A DNA stretch of 64,000 nt, taken from Diphasiastrum complanatum (lineage: Eukaryota; Streptophyta; Lycopodiopsida; Lycopodiales; Lycopodiaceae). Below the pieces are notes generated by a model. The model was given only the letters and a program-made list of their open reading frames with translations. It was not told the DNA's origin and did not search any database. This document shows positions 33,462 through 45,562 of the stretch, piece after piece. The DNA lies in assembly GCA_029204225.1 (NCBI GenBank), contig CM055108.1, forward strand, positions 10,138,293-10,202,292, read 5' to 3'. The stretch's first letter is position 1. Every line of letters starts with the position of its first letter. Both the position numbers and the translations under genes were made by a program.

Positions 33462-36400
33462 GTGAGCAGACTCTATTATAGTGTATTTTTCCAGATGAAT
33501 CATTTATCACCTATTTGGTCATGGCAATTCCTTTTGGTCTTTTGTCGCATTTCTGTTGGCAATGTTGAAAAGCGACAATCTCTAGTCTTGACAACATTCT
33601 GTGCTGCAGAATAGTCTCTTGAACAGTCAACAGACTGAGGAAGATTTTATAAAGGATATGGTTCTTAAGTCTTCCTTTGAGTTGCTGGAAACGTCCGGTG
33701 GTTATGGATGAACAAGAGAAAATAGACACTGATTTTGTTTGTGGTAACAGTTGTATGTAACGTGTGATTGTGTCACATTCTCATGAATAGTCCCTTTATC
33801 AAGGCAATGGACTTGTTGTGTGCTATTTCTGTAGTGTTATCTGCTTGATAAGATAGCATGAACATAGAAAATGAAATTTTGTCTTGTTTAGATAACTTTG
33901 ATAAAGCTTTGCATTCACACTATGAAATTTTTTCAACTCTACTTCATTCCTGTGGATGTCGGAGTTGCCAGATTTTCTATCACCATCTGTTTGTGCTGAT
34001 ATTACAGGGAAAAAACTTTTTGAGGAGCTAGATAGAGATAAGGATGGCCAAATTACCTTAGAAGATCTTGAAATAGCTATGAAGAAGCGTCGGCTGCCAC
34101 AAAATTATGCCCGGGACTTTCTACAAAGGACGAGGAACCACTGGTTCAAGAAATCGGTCGGTTGGAGTGAATTCTTGTCTTTAATGGAGCAAAAAGAACC
34201 AATGATGCTCCGTGCATTTAATTCTCTAAGTGTGAGCAAGTCTGGTACTTTGCAAAAAGGCCAGGTTTTGACATTGCTGCAGAATGCTGGTCTTCCAGCC
34301 ACAGAGGGAAATGCAGCTGCAATGATGCGTTTTCTTGATGCTGACACAGAGGGCATAATCACATATGGGCAGTTTCGCAATTTTTTGTTATTACTGCCTT
34401 CTGAAAGATTAGGTGACGATCCTCGGTAAGAAGAGTACCTAGTTCTGTTTACGCTTGATGCTGTGTGTCAAAGAATCATTCAGAGATTGTCACTTGTTTT
34501 TTGCTTTCATCTCGGTATACATTTCTTTGGTGTGGATTGAGCTTTTTCCATTTCAAATCATGCAAAGTCAGAGAGTTTTGTACTTGTAGGGGAATTTGTT
34601 ATGAGAGGTTGTATCTTATGCCAAGAACTGCAGAATGCTGTGAATGATGTTTTTGACTCTTAGTATTTTGATGGTTTGTCTACAAAACGTTTGTAAAATT
34701 TGCAGGATGGTTTGGTTTGAGGCTGCAACAGTGGTGCCTATGGCCCCTCCTGTGGAAATACCTGCAGGGAACGTATTGAAGTCAGCTCTCGCCGGTGGCT
34801 TAGCATGTGCTCTTTCCACAACTCTCATGTATCCCTTGGATACAGTAAAGGCATGTCTTTTTAAAAGCTCTCTTTTTGAGGTTATCTTGAAAAGCGAGGA
34901 AGAGCAGAAATTATGACTGTGTAAGCGAATGCAAAGAAGAGTAGTAAATCTTATGTAATTTGTGGAGTCAATTCATGTCTTCATAAGATTGGAAGCACTT
35001 GGAGTTCAGAGCCTCAAACGATGTCTGCTGGTTGTAAGATTCATGACATACCCTTGTATTGACTTGTTGAAATTCTGTGTCACCATGAGAGATTGAAGTT
35101 TGTAAGACTTCATTTCAGTAACAGCCACAAATAGCAAGCTTGTACTTAGACATTTATGAACTATGCCTTTCCAATGATGACCCAAGGCTCTATTGACCAT
35201 CAATCGTTGTGCATGCTTTGAGTCCTGCTGCATGCTGTCTTTACCTTGCCAAAGCAAGCTAAAGACAGCTTGCAGCGGGACGCAAATTTTTAGGCTATAT
35301 AGATTCTCGTTCATCTTCTTGATGAGTATGATAACTTCATGTCTAGCAGCAATTGCTTTGTAGAAGAACAAAGGTCAGTGTCATGCTTGTTATAGTCACA
35401 TCAAGTGTGGTTTACAAATAAAATAGTTTGATTTTTCCTTTTATTAAAACGGTTTACAGCTTTTATTCACTTAGCTTCTACATTCTTATCATTGTTCACA
35501 ATTGCATGACCTTTTTGTTAAGTTCTTAACCTGAATGTATTGAAATTCATAGGCCATTGTTGGAAACATGCCATCAACTAAAGGAAGGCGCAAATCATTG
35601 CATGCTTGAGTGCGGATCTGGGTCTTTTGTGTCAATTTATATTTAGGATGAATTTTTTAATTATTGAGAAGCTTCTAGTCAAGATATATGAGTAGAGTTC
35701 TATAGGTTAAATTTCAAAATTTGCATAATTGTTGAGTAGGGCCATGGGGTCACACCCGCATGCGGTATAGGCATGTGTGTTGCATCCTAGTATGGGATAG
35801 GGTGTACATGCACTGTGCTTATGCATGGGTCTTGGCTATTATGGGTTAGGGGTAAGCAACCAGTGGCAGTGGAGTCGTGGATTAATCGGTGGAACATTTA
35901 TTTTTTTTGGCTAGCACACCTCTCATGGGGAAAGTGTTTTTTTCCCTTTGAATTGACTAAGATTTCCACTCATTCTTTCCAATTTTTAAGTCTGTCAGCT
36001 TAACGGGATGTTAGGGAGAGACCTAAAATCCTTTTTGGTGACCATAAAGATTCGGAAAAGGTGGAAAGAAGATACGAGTTGGAATTCGTACTATGAAGTT
36101 GGAATTTAGTAATTCCTGGAGATTTGGCATAGTACCGATAAATGGGATTCTAAAGTTACCTGAATCATTTATTGAATCTTGAGATTTTGAACAAATCTCT
36201 GAAGTTTTTGTGTGTTCCAAATAAATCAACTGTTTTTTGGAATGATTGATCGGAAAGTGGACGGTTGTCTTGGAGGAAAAACCTGCGGTATGGGACGCAG
36301 ACAATTCCAAAGAGGTGGTTTGAAGCTAATTGATCGTGGTGACCATTGGAAAGCTGTTTAACTTGAGTCATAACCCCTTTATGGATATCTCAAATCACAA

Positions 36401-39400
36401 AATAGGGAACCCTGAGTGCTATCTTTTTCTCTGTGGAAAATTTCTTCTTTGTGAATCTTACAACCCGAGTTCATGTGATTCCTTGGAAGGTAAGGTATCT
36501 ACCCGAGTTCCTTGGATGATAGGGCATGAAATGTTAGATAATTTCCCATACACTAACAGTTCATGGATAACTAATTGGGAATAATTAGTTGTTTTATGCG
36601 CGAATCCTTTTCTGATCTATTCAAGTTGGTTTCCCAAGAGGTAATGGTTTCTAAAAGCAGAGAAGAATACCTTTGGATAAGTTGTTATGCTGGTATGTTG
36701 GGTCATTAACTGTCTTGGAGTCGATTGATGCAACATTTGCTTGAGACTTGTCCAGTTCAGTGGGATCTTCTGTAAGACTTTTCCTAGACTATGTCTGGTG
36801 TGATATGACTTTTATTGGAAACTTGTGGAGTTTCCTGATAAAAGGGGGAGAAGTAGTTGATAGAAAGTTGCCTGGGTGAAACATCTATAGTATTGATTAT
36901 GGATTGAATCCATAATGTGTATAGATGTAGGACTTGGTTTTGAATCAAAATTGATAGGATATTTTTGATACTGTTGGGATCTTCTAAGGGTTATTAAAAA
37001 AATCCAGTTAGAAGATGTATGGGAAATTTTATAGAAGCAATTCTTGTATGAATAGGAAGTCACTAATTATGAACCGGACAGGTTGGTATTAGGTGAGCCT
37101 ATTACAAGAAAGGGTTGTTTAGGTGGTTCCTTGTTGGTTCGATCAACTTGAGTCTAGTGAGAACTAAGAGTTGATGCAAGGAAAGAAATTTTTGGCTAAT
37201 GATATATTGTTTTGGGAATGAATCTTTGATTGAAATTTTGGTTTATCATTCTATGAAAAAGCACTCTTGGAGAGATATTCTCTCTTAGGATAACTGGGTT
37301 ATAGGATTCTCAGTTAGGCATCTAATATATACAGATTGGGTACGATCTGTGGAGATATGCTATGTATTGATTCATAGTGGGATCTGTTTTTTTGCGCAAA
37401 TTCTTAATCTTGTGGATCCACTATGAGTTCATTGGACTAAGTTTATTAGCATGCATAAACTAGTCAGAAAACATAGACATAATGTTGAGAAGTGTCTTAT
37501 GACAAATTCTCACATGGTGTATAGATTTGGTACAGAGGATTTTTGGCCAAAGTTAATGCCTTTCGTAGAATCTTATGTGTTGAATTGATAACAGTGCCAG
37601 TGGAGTAATGCAGAATGTGTGAAGGCTGGTGGGCTGTTGCATTTATTAGATAATCCTACTAAGTGGTGGGATAGTATCTTGATAGATTTTGTAGTCGGTT
37701 CACCATGTACAAATAAACAAGAATGGTGCAATTTGGGTCATAGTTGACCGGTTAGCTAAATTGGTTATGTTTATTCCGGTAAAGACTATAGTGTAAGCAT
37801 CTGAGTTGTTGGACGAGTCTACAAGATATCATTATCTGTTGATATTGTAGATAAAGTTGTATCGATTGTAAGTCACAGCCATTATGAGTTATTTTATGAT
37901 TCAGGTAATGGGTGATTTACATAAGATATGTAGGAACTTTTGGTTCTAATTATTTTTTGTTTGAAAATAAAATTATCCTGGAAACTTAGTTGGAGTTGGA
38001 TAATTGGTGGAACCAAAAGCCCAGGGCTTCAGTAATAAGGTTAATTAATCTTAAGTTATTCTAGATCAGAACTTAAGTGTATTGGGGTTCTAGATGTATT
38101 TTAGATGGAACCTTGACTTTGAAATGACATGTTGAGCCATGTCAAGAGTGAAGAATTTTGAGACTACAGTTCCTTATTGACAATGGACATCGTAAGGAGA
38201 GTAGATTCGCATAAATCCGGAACTTTCCTAGTGGAAAGGATTTTTGTGGACCAACTCTCGTGATGAACATTAGGCTCTAAACTTGATGAAGTGTTGGGCA
38301 GTTCAAAACTGGTTGATTGCTGCCCCTTATCTCCGAAAATAGAAGACGGTACCAAATCTGGAAAAACTTCAACATTCACACTATGTGAGCTGTCCCCCTT
38401 CGAGATATGAGTTGGGGCCACATCTACTGAATTCTTTTCATCAAAATGCACATCAGGACTAACAATAATCTTGCTAGTGCTCAAATTGAACAGCCTATAG
38501 CCTTTGCTTTCACTACAATAGCCAACAAAAATGCATTTAACTCCTTAAACCTCAAGCTTTGTACGAAGTTTATTCGGAACAAAAGCATAAGCCGTACAAC
38601 CAAAAATGTGAAAGTGAGAGATTGAAGGCTTCTTCCCATACCAAACTTCATAAGGAGTTAATACTTTCAATGCTTTAGTAGGACAACGATTGCTTATGTA
38701 TGCTCTGCCGTTATAACCGCTTCAGCCCAAAACTTGTGAGGTAGCCCCTTTGCTTTGAGCATGCAACGGGCCATCTCCATAAGTGTGCGATTCTTTCGCT
38801 CGGCAACACCATTTTGTTGAGGCATATAGGGAGTTGTCATTTGATGTAGAATTTCCTTCTCTCGAAGAAATGCATCGAAGACACTCTTGATGTATTACCC
38901 TCCTCGATCGGTGCAGAGGGTCTTCAAAGAATGTCCAAACTGATTTTCCACCATTGCTAGATAATCTTTGAAACGTTGAAAAACTTCCGATTTAGCCTTC
39001 ATAGGATAGATCCATGTAAAACGGGAAAAGTCATCAATAAAAGTCACAAAATAGATGCACTTTCCAATGGATTTGGTCCTCATTAGACCACAAACATCAC
39101 TATGAACCAAATCAAATTTATCATGAACCCTTATAGTTCCATCAATTGGAAAAGGTTTCCTTTGAAACTTTCCAAGTATGCACCCCTCACATACATGCCC
39201 TTCCGGCTGCTCAATAGTAGGAGTATCTTCTACCATATTAAATGTCTTCAGCTTCTTCAAACTTGCAAAGTTGAGATGTCCAAACCTTGCGTGCCACAAT
39301 TCAGCCAACTCCAATGATTGTGATGTAGAAGCAACAAGACATATAGAGGGAATTCGTCGCTCATAGGTATCCATAATGAATAAACCAGCATGTATTGTTC

Positions 39401-42400
39401 CCGAACAATAATCAAGAGAGATCTTTTAGGATCCTTGACAAGACACTTATCTTTTTTGAACTCAAGAACTACTCCTTGCTTCAACATAGTTGAGACCGAA
39501 AGAAGATTCTTCTTGATTCCCGGAACATAAAGCACATTCTTAATGTACTTTTCTTCACCATTAGGCAGAATGATGGCTACAATTCCAATTCCATGAACTA
39601 AATAAGATGCATTATCCGCACATTGTACCTTGCTTCCATTTTGCACTTTCACTAATTTAGTGAATGCTTCTTTGCGAGAAGTCATATGTCAAGAAGCACC
39701 ACTATCAATCACCCATTCAATGGGCTGAAAATGAGCAACTTGCAAAACAGAACCTGAATTCCGCATACATGTAGAAGAAAATTGATCAATCCAGGGTCCG
39801 TAATTTTTTCATTATTAATCATATTTGGAGGTTCTTCAACAGGTTGGTCCAGCATATGCCTTTAATACGCCCACAGGAAGTGCGTTATGTATTTTCCAAT
39901 ATCCAATGACGTACTACATTATTTATCACCTTGGTGACATGAAAACATCCAATATATGTAACAAATAAGTAAATATTATTTTCCTTTTCCTTTTTTATCC
40001 ATGAGCTTTCTTGTCAAACTTTATCAAGACCCAATCTCTCTTCTTGAAGGAGAGATCTTCCTTTTCTTGTTTGCAACCTTCCATTGCTTCTCCTAAGCTT
40101 TAGTTATTGCCATGTGAATCCTTTCATAAGCTTCCTTATACTTATGGTATAGTAATTTGATGCAAATACCTTGTCTTTCTTTTCTTTTGAAGTGAAGGAG
40201 GAAGTGCTTTTCCATATATGATCCTTTGGAAGAAAGGATTGTGTTGTTGTATGCAAAGTCCAGCAAGAACAATACGTTTCTCATAGTTCATCTTGATTAG
40301 ATATGTAAGACTTCATTAAGTCCAACACACATACCAGTTTTAACATCTAATTTGTCCATCTCTTTCATGAGGAAACAAAGAAGAAACATATAATGTATGA
40401 ATTACTTTTAACGGGAGAGGGAGAGGGAGAGAGAGAAGGGAGAACCTATAAATAATAATAATGAAAAAAAAAAAACAAAATGATAATTCACAGACAATGA
40501 GCCTATAGGGCTTAGTAAAGTGCTTTACCTATTGATGACAAGCAGCCCAAGAATTTGCTTTGTAACAATCTATGAACACACCTCACAGATATATCGTTAC
40601 ATCAAGAGCAATAGATACCGAAATGGTGATTAAAAATCTATCTCCTACAAAGAACACCATACATTTAACGTAACAATGTTGCGCAGGTCCATACTTGCAT
40701 AACGTGTTGTTGTGTAGGTCCCCCGCATGTTCCTGAATGCAGTCAGGAATGCATTCCAGAACACGATCAGGAATGCAATTTCTTCCTGGAATGTGCACTG
40801 ATTTCTATTGTTTAAAAAAAAACCGAATTTTTCCTTCTTTTTTCTGGTTTTCTTCTAGTGTAAATCTCTAAAGGCAGTCTGTAAATTTTTTTTCTTGCTG
40901 CTATTTAGGTTTTTTTTAATGTATTAAGAGTCTTTTTTATTTATTTATATTATTTTATGAAAATATATATGTCCTTAACTCAAAGTCATAAGTGAGTTTG
41001 ATCCATACCGAAATTGCCACATTATATCAGTTTATTCTTTTAATTTATCTGCTGTTTTAAGGTCATAAACATTGAAGAGAAATTCTGCCTGATAGAAGCT
41101 CGAAAAATAAGTTTGATGAATCTTGCTTGTATCATCAGACGAGGGTCCAAGCGTCAACTATTTCATTTTCAGGGGTTCTTTCAAAACTTCCTGAAGTTGG
41201 AGTCAGGGGTTTGTATCGAGGCTCCATTCCAGCCATCTTGGGGCAGTTTTCGAGGTCAGCGGGTTGTACCTCATGTCATACAACGCAGCCCCTATTAATG
41301 AATTTGTCTTGTTTGTGGAATGCTACATGTTCCAGCATTTTACCTTTTAATTGATTTCTGGAGAAGTTGAACTGTTGACTTGTGATTTGCATACGTCTCG
41401 TGCTTCTTGTAGTCATGGGCTGCGAACAGGAATTTTTGAAGCAAGCAAGCTGTTGCTTATCAATATGGTTCCTACTGTGTCAGAGCTTCAGGTGGGTCAA
41501 CCTCAGAGTTTGCAATTCTTTCAGTTTTCTTTTTTCTTTGAATGTATTAAGAATGGGCGGGTGTCTTAAGTGGTTATGTTTTCTTTGCAATTTGGTACCA
41601 CATCTATGTACCAGCTTTGCCATGGAATAATCTACAATTTTTATGCAGGTTCAATCAATAGCTTCCTTCTGTAGCACCGTTCTTGGAACAGCTATCCGTA
41701 TACCCTGTGAGGTGTTAAAACAGCGCCTGCAGGCTGGTTTATATCAAAATGTGGGGGAAGCTTGTATTGGTACATTCCAACAAGATGGTCTCAAAGGATT
41801 CTTTCGAGGCACTGGTGTCACTCTCTGTCGTGAAGTGCCTTTTTATGTCGCTGGTATGGGGATCTATGAGGAAGCTAAAAAGGTATCTAATGATCAGGAT
41901 CAGTTAACATCATGCATCTATGTACTATATCTTAGCATTTAGTGTGAAAGGGTGTTAATTATTGTTAGTTTAGTAGAATTTGTCAGTTTGTACACAGAAA
42001 ATCGCTGCATTTGCTCCAGCTTGCTTCAAAGATGTACAGGTAGCATGTTTCAATTGCTTAACAAGGCTGGCCTTGGGAGATGCAAGTTTTGCAAACATGC
42101 TCCTCACACAATGATTTTACAGTTAAGGATATATAATATAACCTTTTCCTTAGTTGGTTCACACTTACAACTCAAACTTTATGTCTCCAATGGTTCTATA
42201 AGCCAAGGCAGAGGTTCTAGTTAATGAAACCTATGTAAAGAGATTGTACTATTTGTCTAGTGGTGCAGGCTTTTAGGCTCGGTACATGTAAAAGCTGATG
42301 CAATTGAATTTGTTGCTTTTCATCATCACAGGGTGGCCTGTATGAATTTGTAGCTCAATCACGGCTCAACACATTAAGACCAGTCATGAGGAATCATTGT

Positions 42401-42890
42401 ACCCGTCTTATACAGTTGAGATATCTACAAAAACTACTTTTTATTTGAATGATTGGGCAACATCTAATTTATGTCTTAAAATTGGGCAATCCCATCGTGA
42501 AATTTTAATTGTTTGGACATATCACAGACCAAATACTTAGTGATTAAGTATACTCATCAAATGACAAATTATGGAAGGTTGAAAATTCATCAATCTTTTA
42601 ATATTCTCTAGGTATTCGACTTAAATCTCCTATGATAGGTTGGGTGGTTACCCTCTATTTAACACTACATACCTAAGGTCATGCGAATGATTTACTCCAA
42701 ATATCTGGTGCATTGGAACTCTTGTGATGAGTTCTTTATTCAGCGGCGATCATCTTTATATCTCATCCTTAGTTTACTACTAGATGTTGCAGCTTTTTCT
42801 TCGGAGATGTTTTACACTCCTTAAGCTAAGCCATACTTGAAATGTAATCTTTGAGTTTTAATTACCTTTGATACCTCACACACTAACTCA

Positions 42891-42936
<46 letters not shown>

Positions 42937-43470
42937 CTGAACCAGCGCTCCTCCCTCTCGCTGATGGCCAAATGAACACTGCTGCCATTGAACCATATTG
43001 ACCCAGCGGTCCTCCCTCTCTCGCTGAGCCAGCGCTCCTCCCCCTCGCTGATGGCTACCAACTGAATGCTGCTGCCATTGGAAGTCAACCAGGTGTTTGC
43101 CAAATGGAATCAGCCGACAATTGATAATCTGAAGCAGATCGCTGATGAGCCAACCATTGCTTTATTCTGAAGCAGATCACTGGAAACCTGCTAGCTGGGC
43201 CAGAACTCCATCGCTGTCAACAGATTAAGCTCACTTTATGTTTTTGCTTGATGTTGGAGGGCTGGATAGGTTCTTGGTCAGGCTGGAGGGTACAACATTC
43301 TTCTTCCAGCCACTCCCTTGCTCAATACTGAGCTTCCATGTTGAAACTTACAGATCCTTTTGTTATCAATCAGGCTATCCAAAAGAATCATTGAACACAA
43401 AGAAAAAGACCTTGTCTCTATCTTATTGTGCATTCCACGCACTTTGCATATTGTTTCAGAAATAGCAAGC

Positions 43471-43505
<35 letters not shown>

Positions 43506-45507
43506 GAATGGTACCCAATGCTATTTTACTCCATTTGGTTTCATTGCCTTACAAGCCATATGGCCCTTTATGGTTTTTGGTGGAAAAATTTAAAACTTCC
43601 AAGTACATTTATTACTACCTCAACGGTCGAGATCGCTTGCATTCCATCCTACGGCCACGATCGGTTGCTTCTCCTACAATCGTTCAGATGGAACTCACCT
43701 ATATGAAGGTGGCACGATTCTTCTTCTCTCTCCCACACTCTTTCTCTCTTCTCCTCTCTCCTCCTTTTGGCAGAACAGGCTGTGGATCACCAGTGCCTAC
43801 ATTCCACCGAGTGGAGACAAACCTACAATTGCACTGGTAAGTCGTTTTTCAACCTACCTATTCTTGCTGTGGGTCTCCTACTATCAAAGAAATGACAAGC
43901 ATTAGTATCGATATTATGAATCGCTGCTAGCATAAACATTTTTGTTGGATTTGCGGATGAATAAAGTATGCTATCCATCGCTGCTAGCATCACTGCTATC
44001 CATCGCTACTACCATCGCTGGCCAGAATCGTTAATAGGATTTGGAATCACTATCATTAAGTGTTGAATGATATTCCATCGCATCATTTAGTAGGGCATCA
44101 CTATCATTTACTGTTGAATGATTGAACGCATGATATAACAATACATGCTAGCTATCCATCGCTGCACGGATCTAGTGTAGCGCTACCCAGACACTAGCAT
44201 GCTCATACATCATCACTGCTCAGCCATCATAGAGCAATCCATCGCTGCCAGAATACCATTAAGCATTCCATCGCTGCCAGATACCATTGAGGAGTCCATC
44301 GCTGCCAGAACTAATAGCATTATGGCATACTTTTTGTAGCATATGCTATGGATAGTTATACTTTTGAATATATTGACGGTCTTTTTATAAAAACATCCCC
44401 TCTCCATCATACAATACCGTAGCCATAGAATTCGTGAACCGTGGACGGTTCACTACGGTTCTCAGAACCGTGCGGTTCACAAATTTTTTTAGGCTGAACC
44501 GTGAAGAACCGTAGAAAATAATTAATTAATTGATTTCTTTTAGGGGGTTTAGGGGCTAAAGAGCATGTAAAAAATTAATTAACCAATTAATTAATCAATC
44601 AATTAATTAATTAATTAATTACATGAACCGTACCACGGTTCATGAACCGTGGTACGGTTCTCTATACGGTACTTCAGACCCACGGTTCTGAGAATCGTGG
44701 GTTCTATGACCTTAGCATACAAATTCAAATGCTTATCATAGGGCAAATGGTAACCCTCTTTAGTCGTAATGGTATTCCTAGCATTTCAAGAGATTGTTAA
44801 CCTATTTACATTCTTTAAAGTACATGGAATTGTACAAAGGTCTTTTTACATACGGGTATTGTGGTTTTTGCTGCTTTCACGATCATGGTTGTTTTAAAAT
44901 ATAAAATGGTAAGATAGCTTGCGAACTCTTGTATAGCATGGATTTGCTCAAGAAATTACGTGAACCGTACATTATCTGTTTACAGATACGTATGTTGGTA
45001 TGGCATGGATTTGTCCCAAACTTCATGTACCGGTCCAAGCTACATATTTGTTTGCAATTCGCTACATATCTTATACAGCTTATATTCTAATGCAAAATGT
45101 TGTATTTATATTTAAAAGATAAGGACCAAAACCATCAAACTGATCAGCATATGGCATTCGCCTTGATACGGTATCAATATGGTTTGGCCTATCGCTATAA
45201 CCAACTTTCAATAGGGGAAGATCGGACTATAAAATTTTATTTACATTGCAAGCTGATTAGTTAGGTTAACTTATTTTGTACATGGATAACAACTGACATT
45301 CAGTGTTGACACCTATCTTTCTCACGATGCTAACTTGCACGGTTTTGTGTGGTGGGATGGTGCCAGGTACCCGCTGGATGTCTTGAAATATGTTTTGCTT
45401 TACGGTGCTTTAGTAGTATTGTATGCTTTTCAGCTATGTTTTTCCTTGTTGGTTTATGAATAAAGGGTTTTAAAAGGTTTTGGTCTTGACTTGTCAAGAG
45501 GAGCTTT

Positions 45508-45562
<55 letters not shown>

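Larger units (their letters stand above)
34851..41138 (+). other. SAMTL: carrier gene intron 3 (6.3 kb, GC-AG)
   Basis: Begins GCATGT and ends ATCATCAG. It contains a plus-strand gypsy integrase remnant, an antisense copia fragment, a small palindrome-rich repeat and unassigned sequence (34851-37400 and 39830-40680 show nothing recognisable). Confidence 0.85.
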
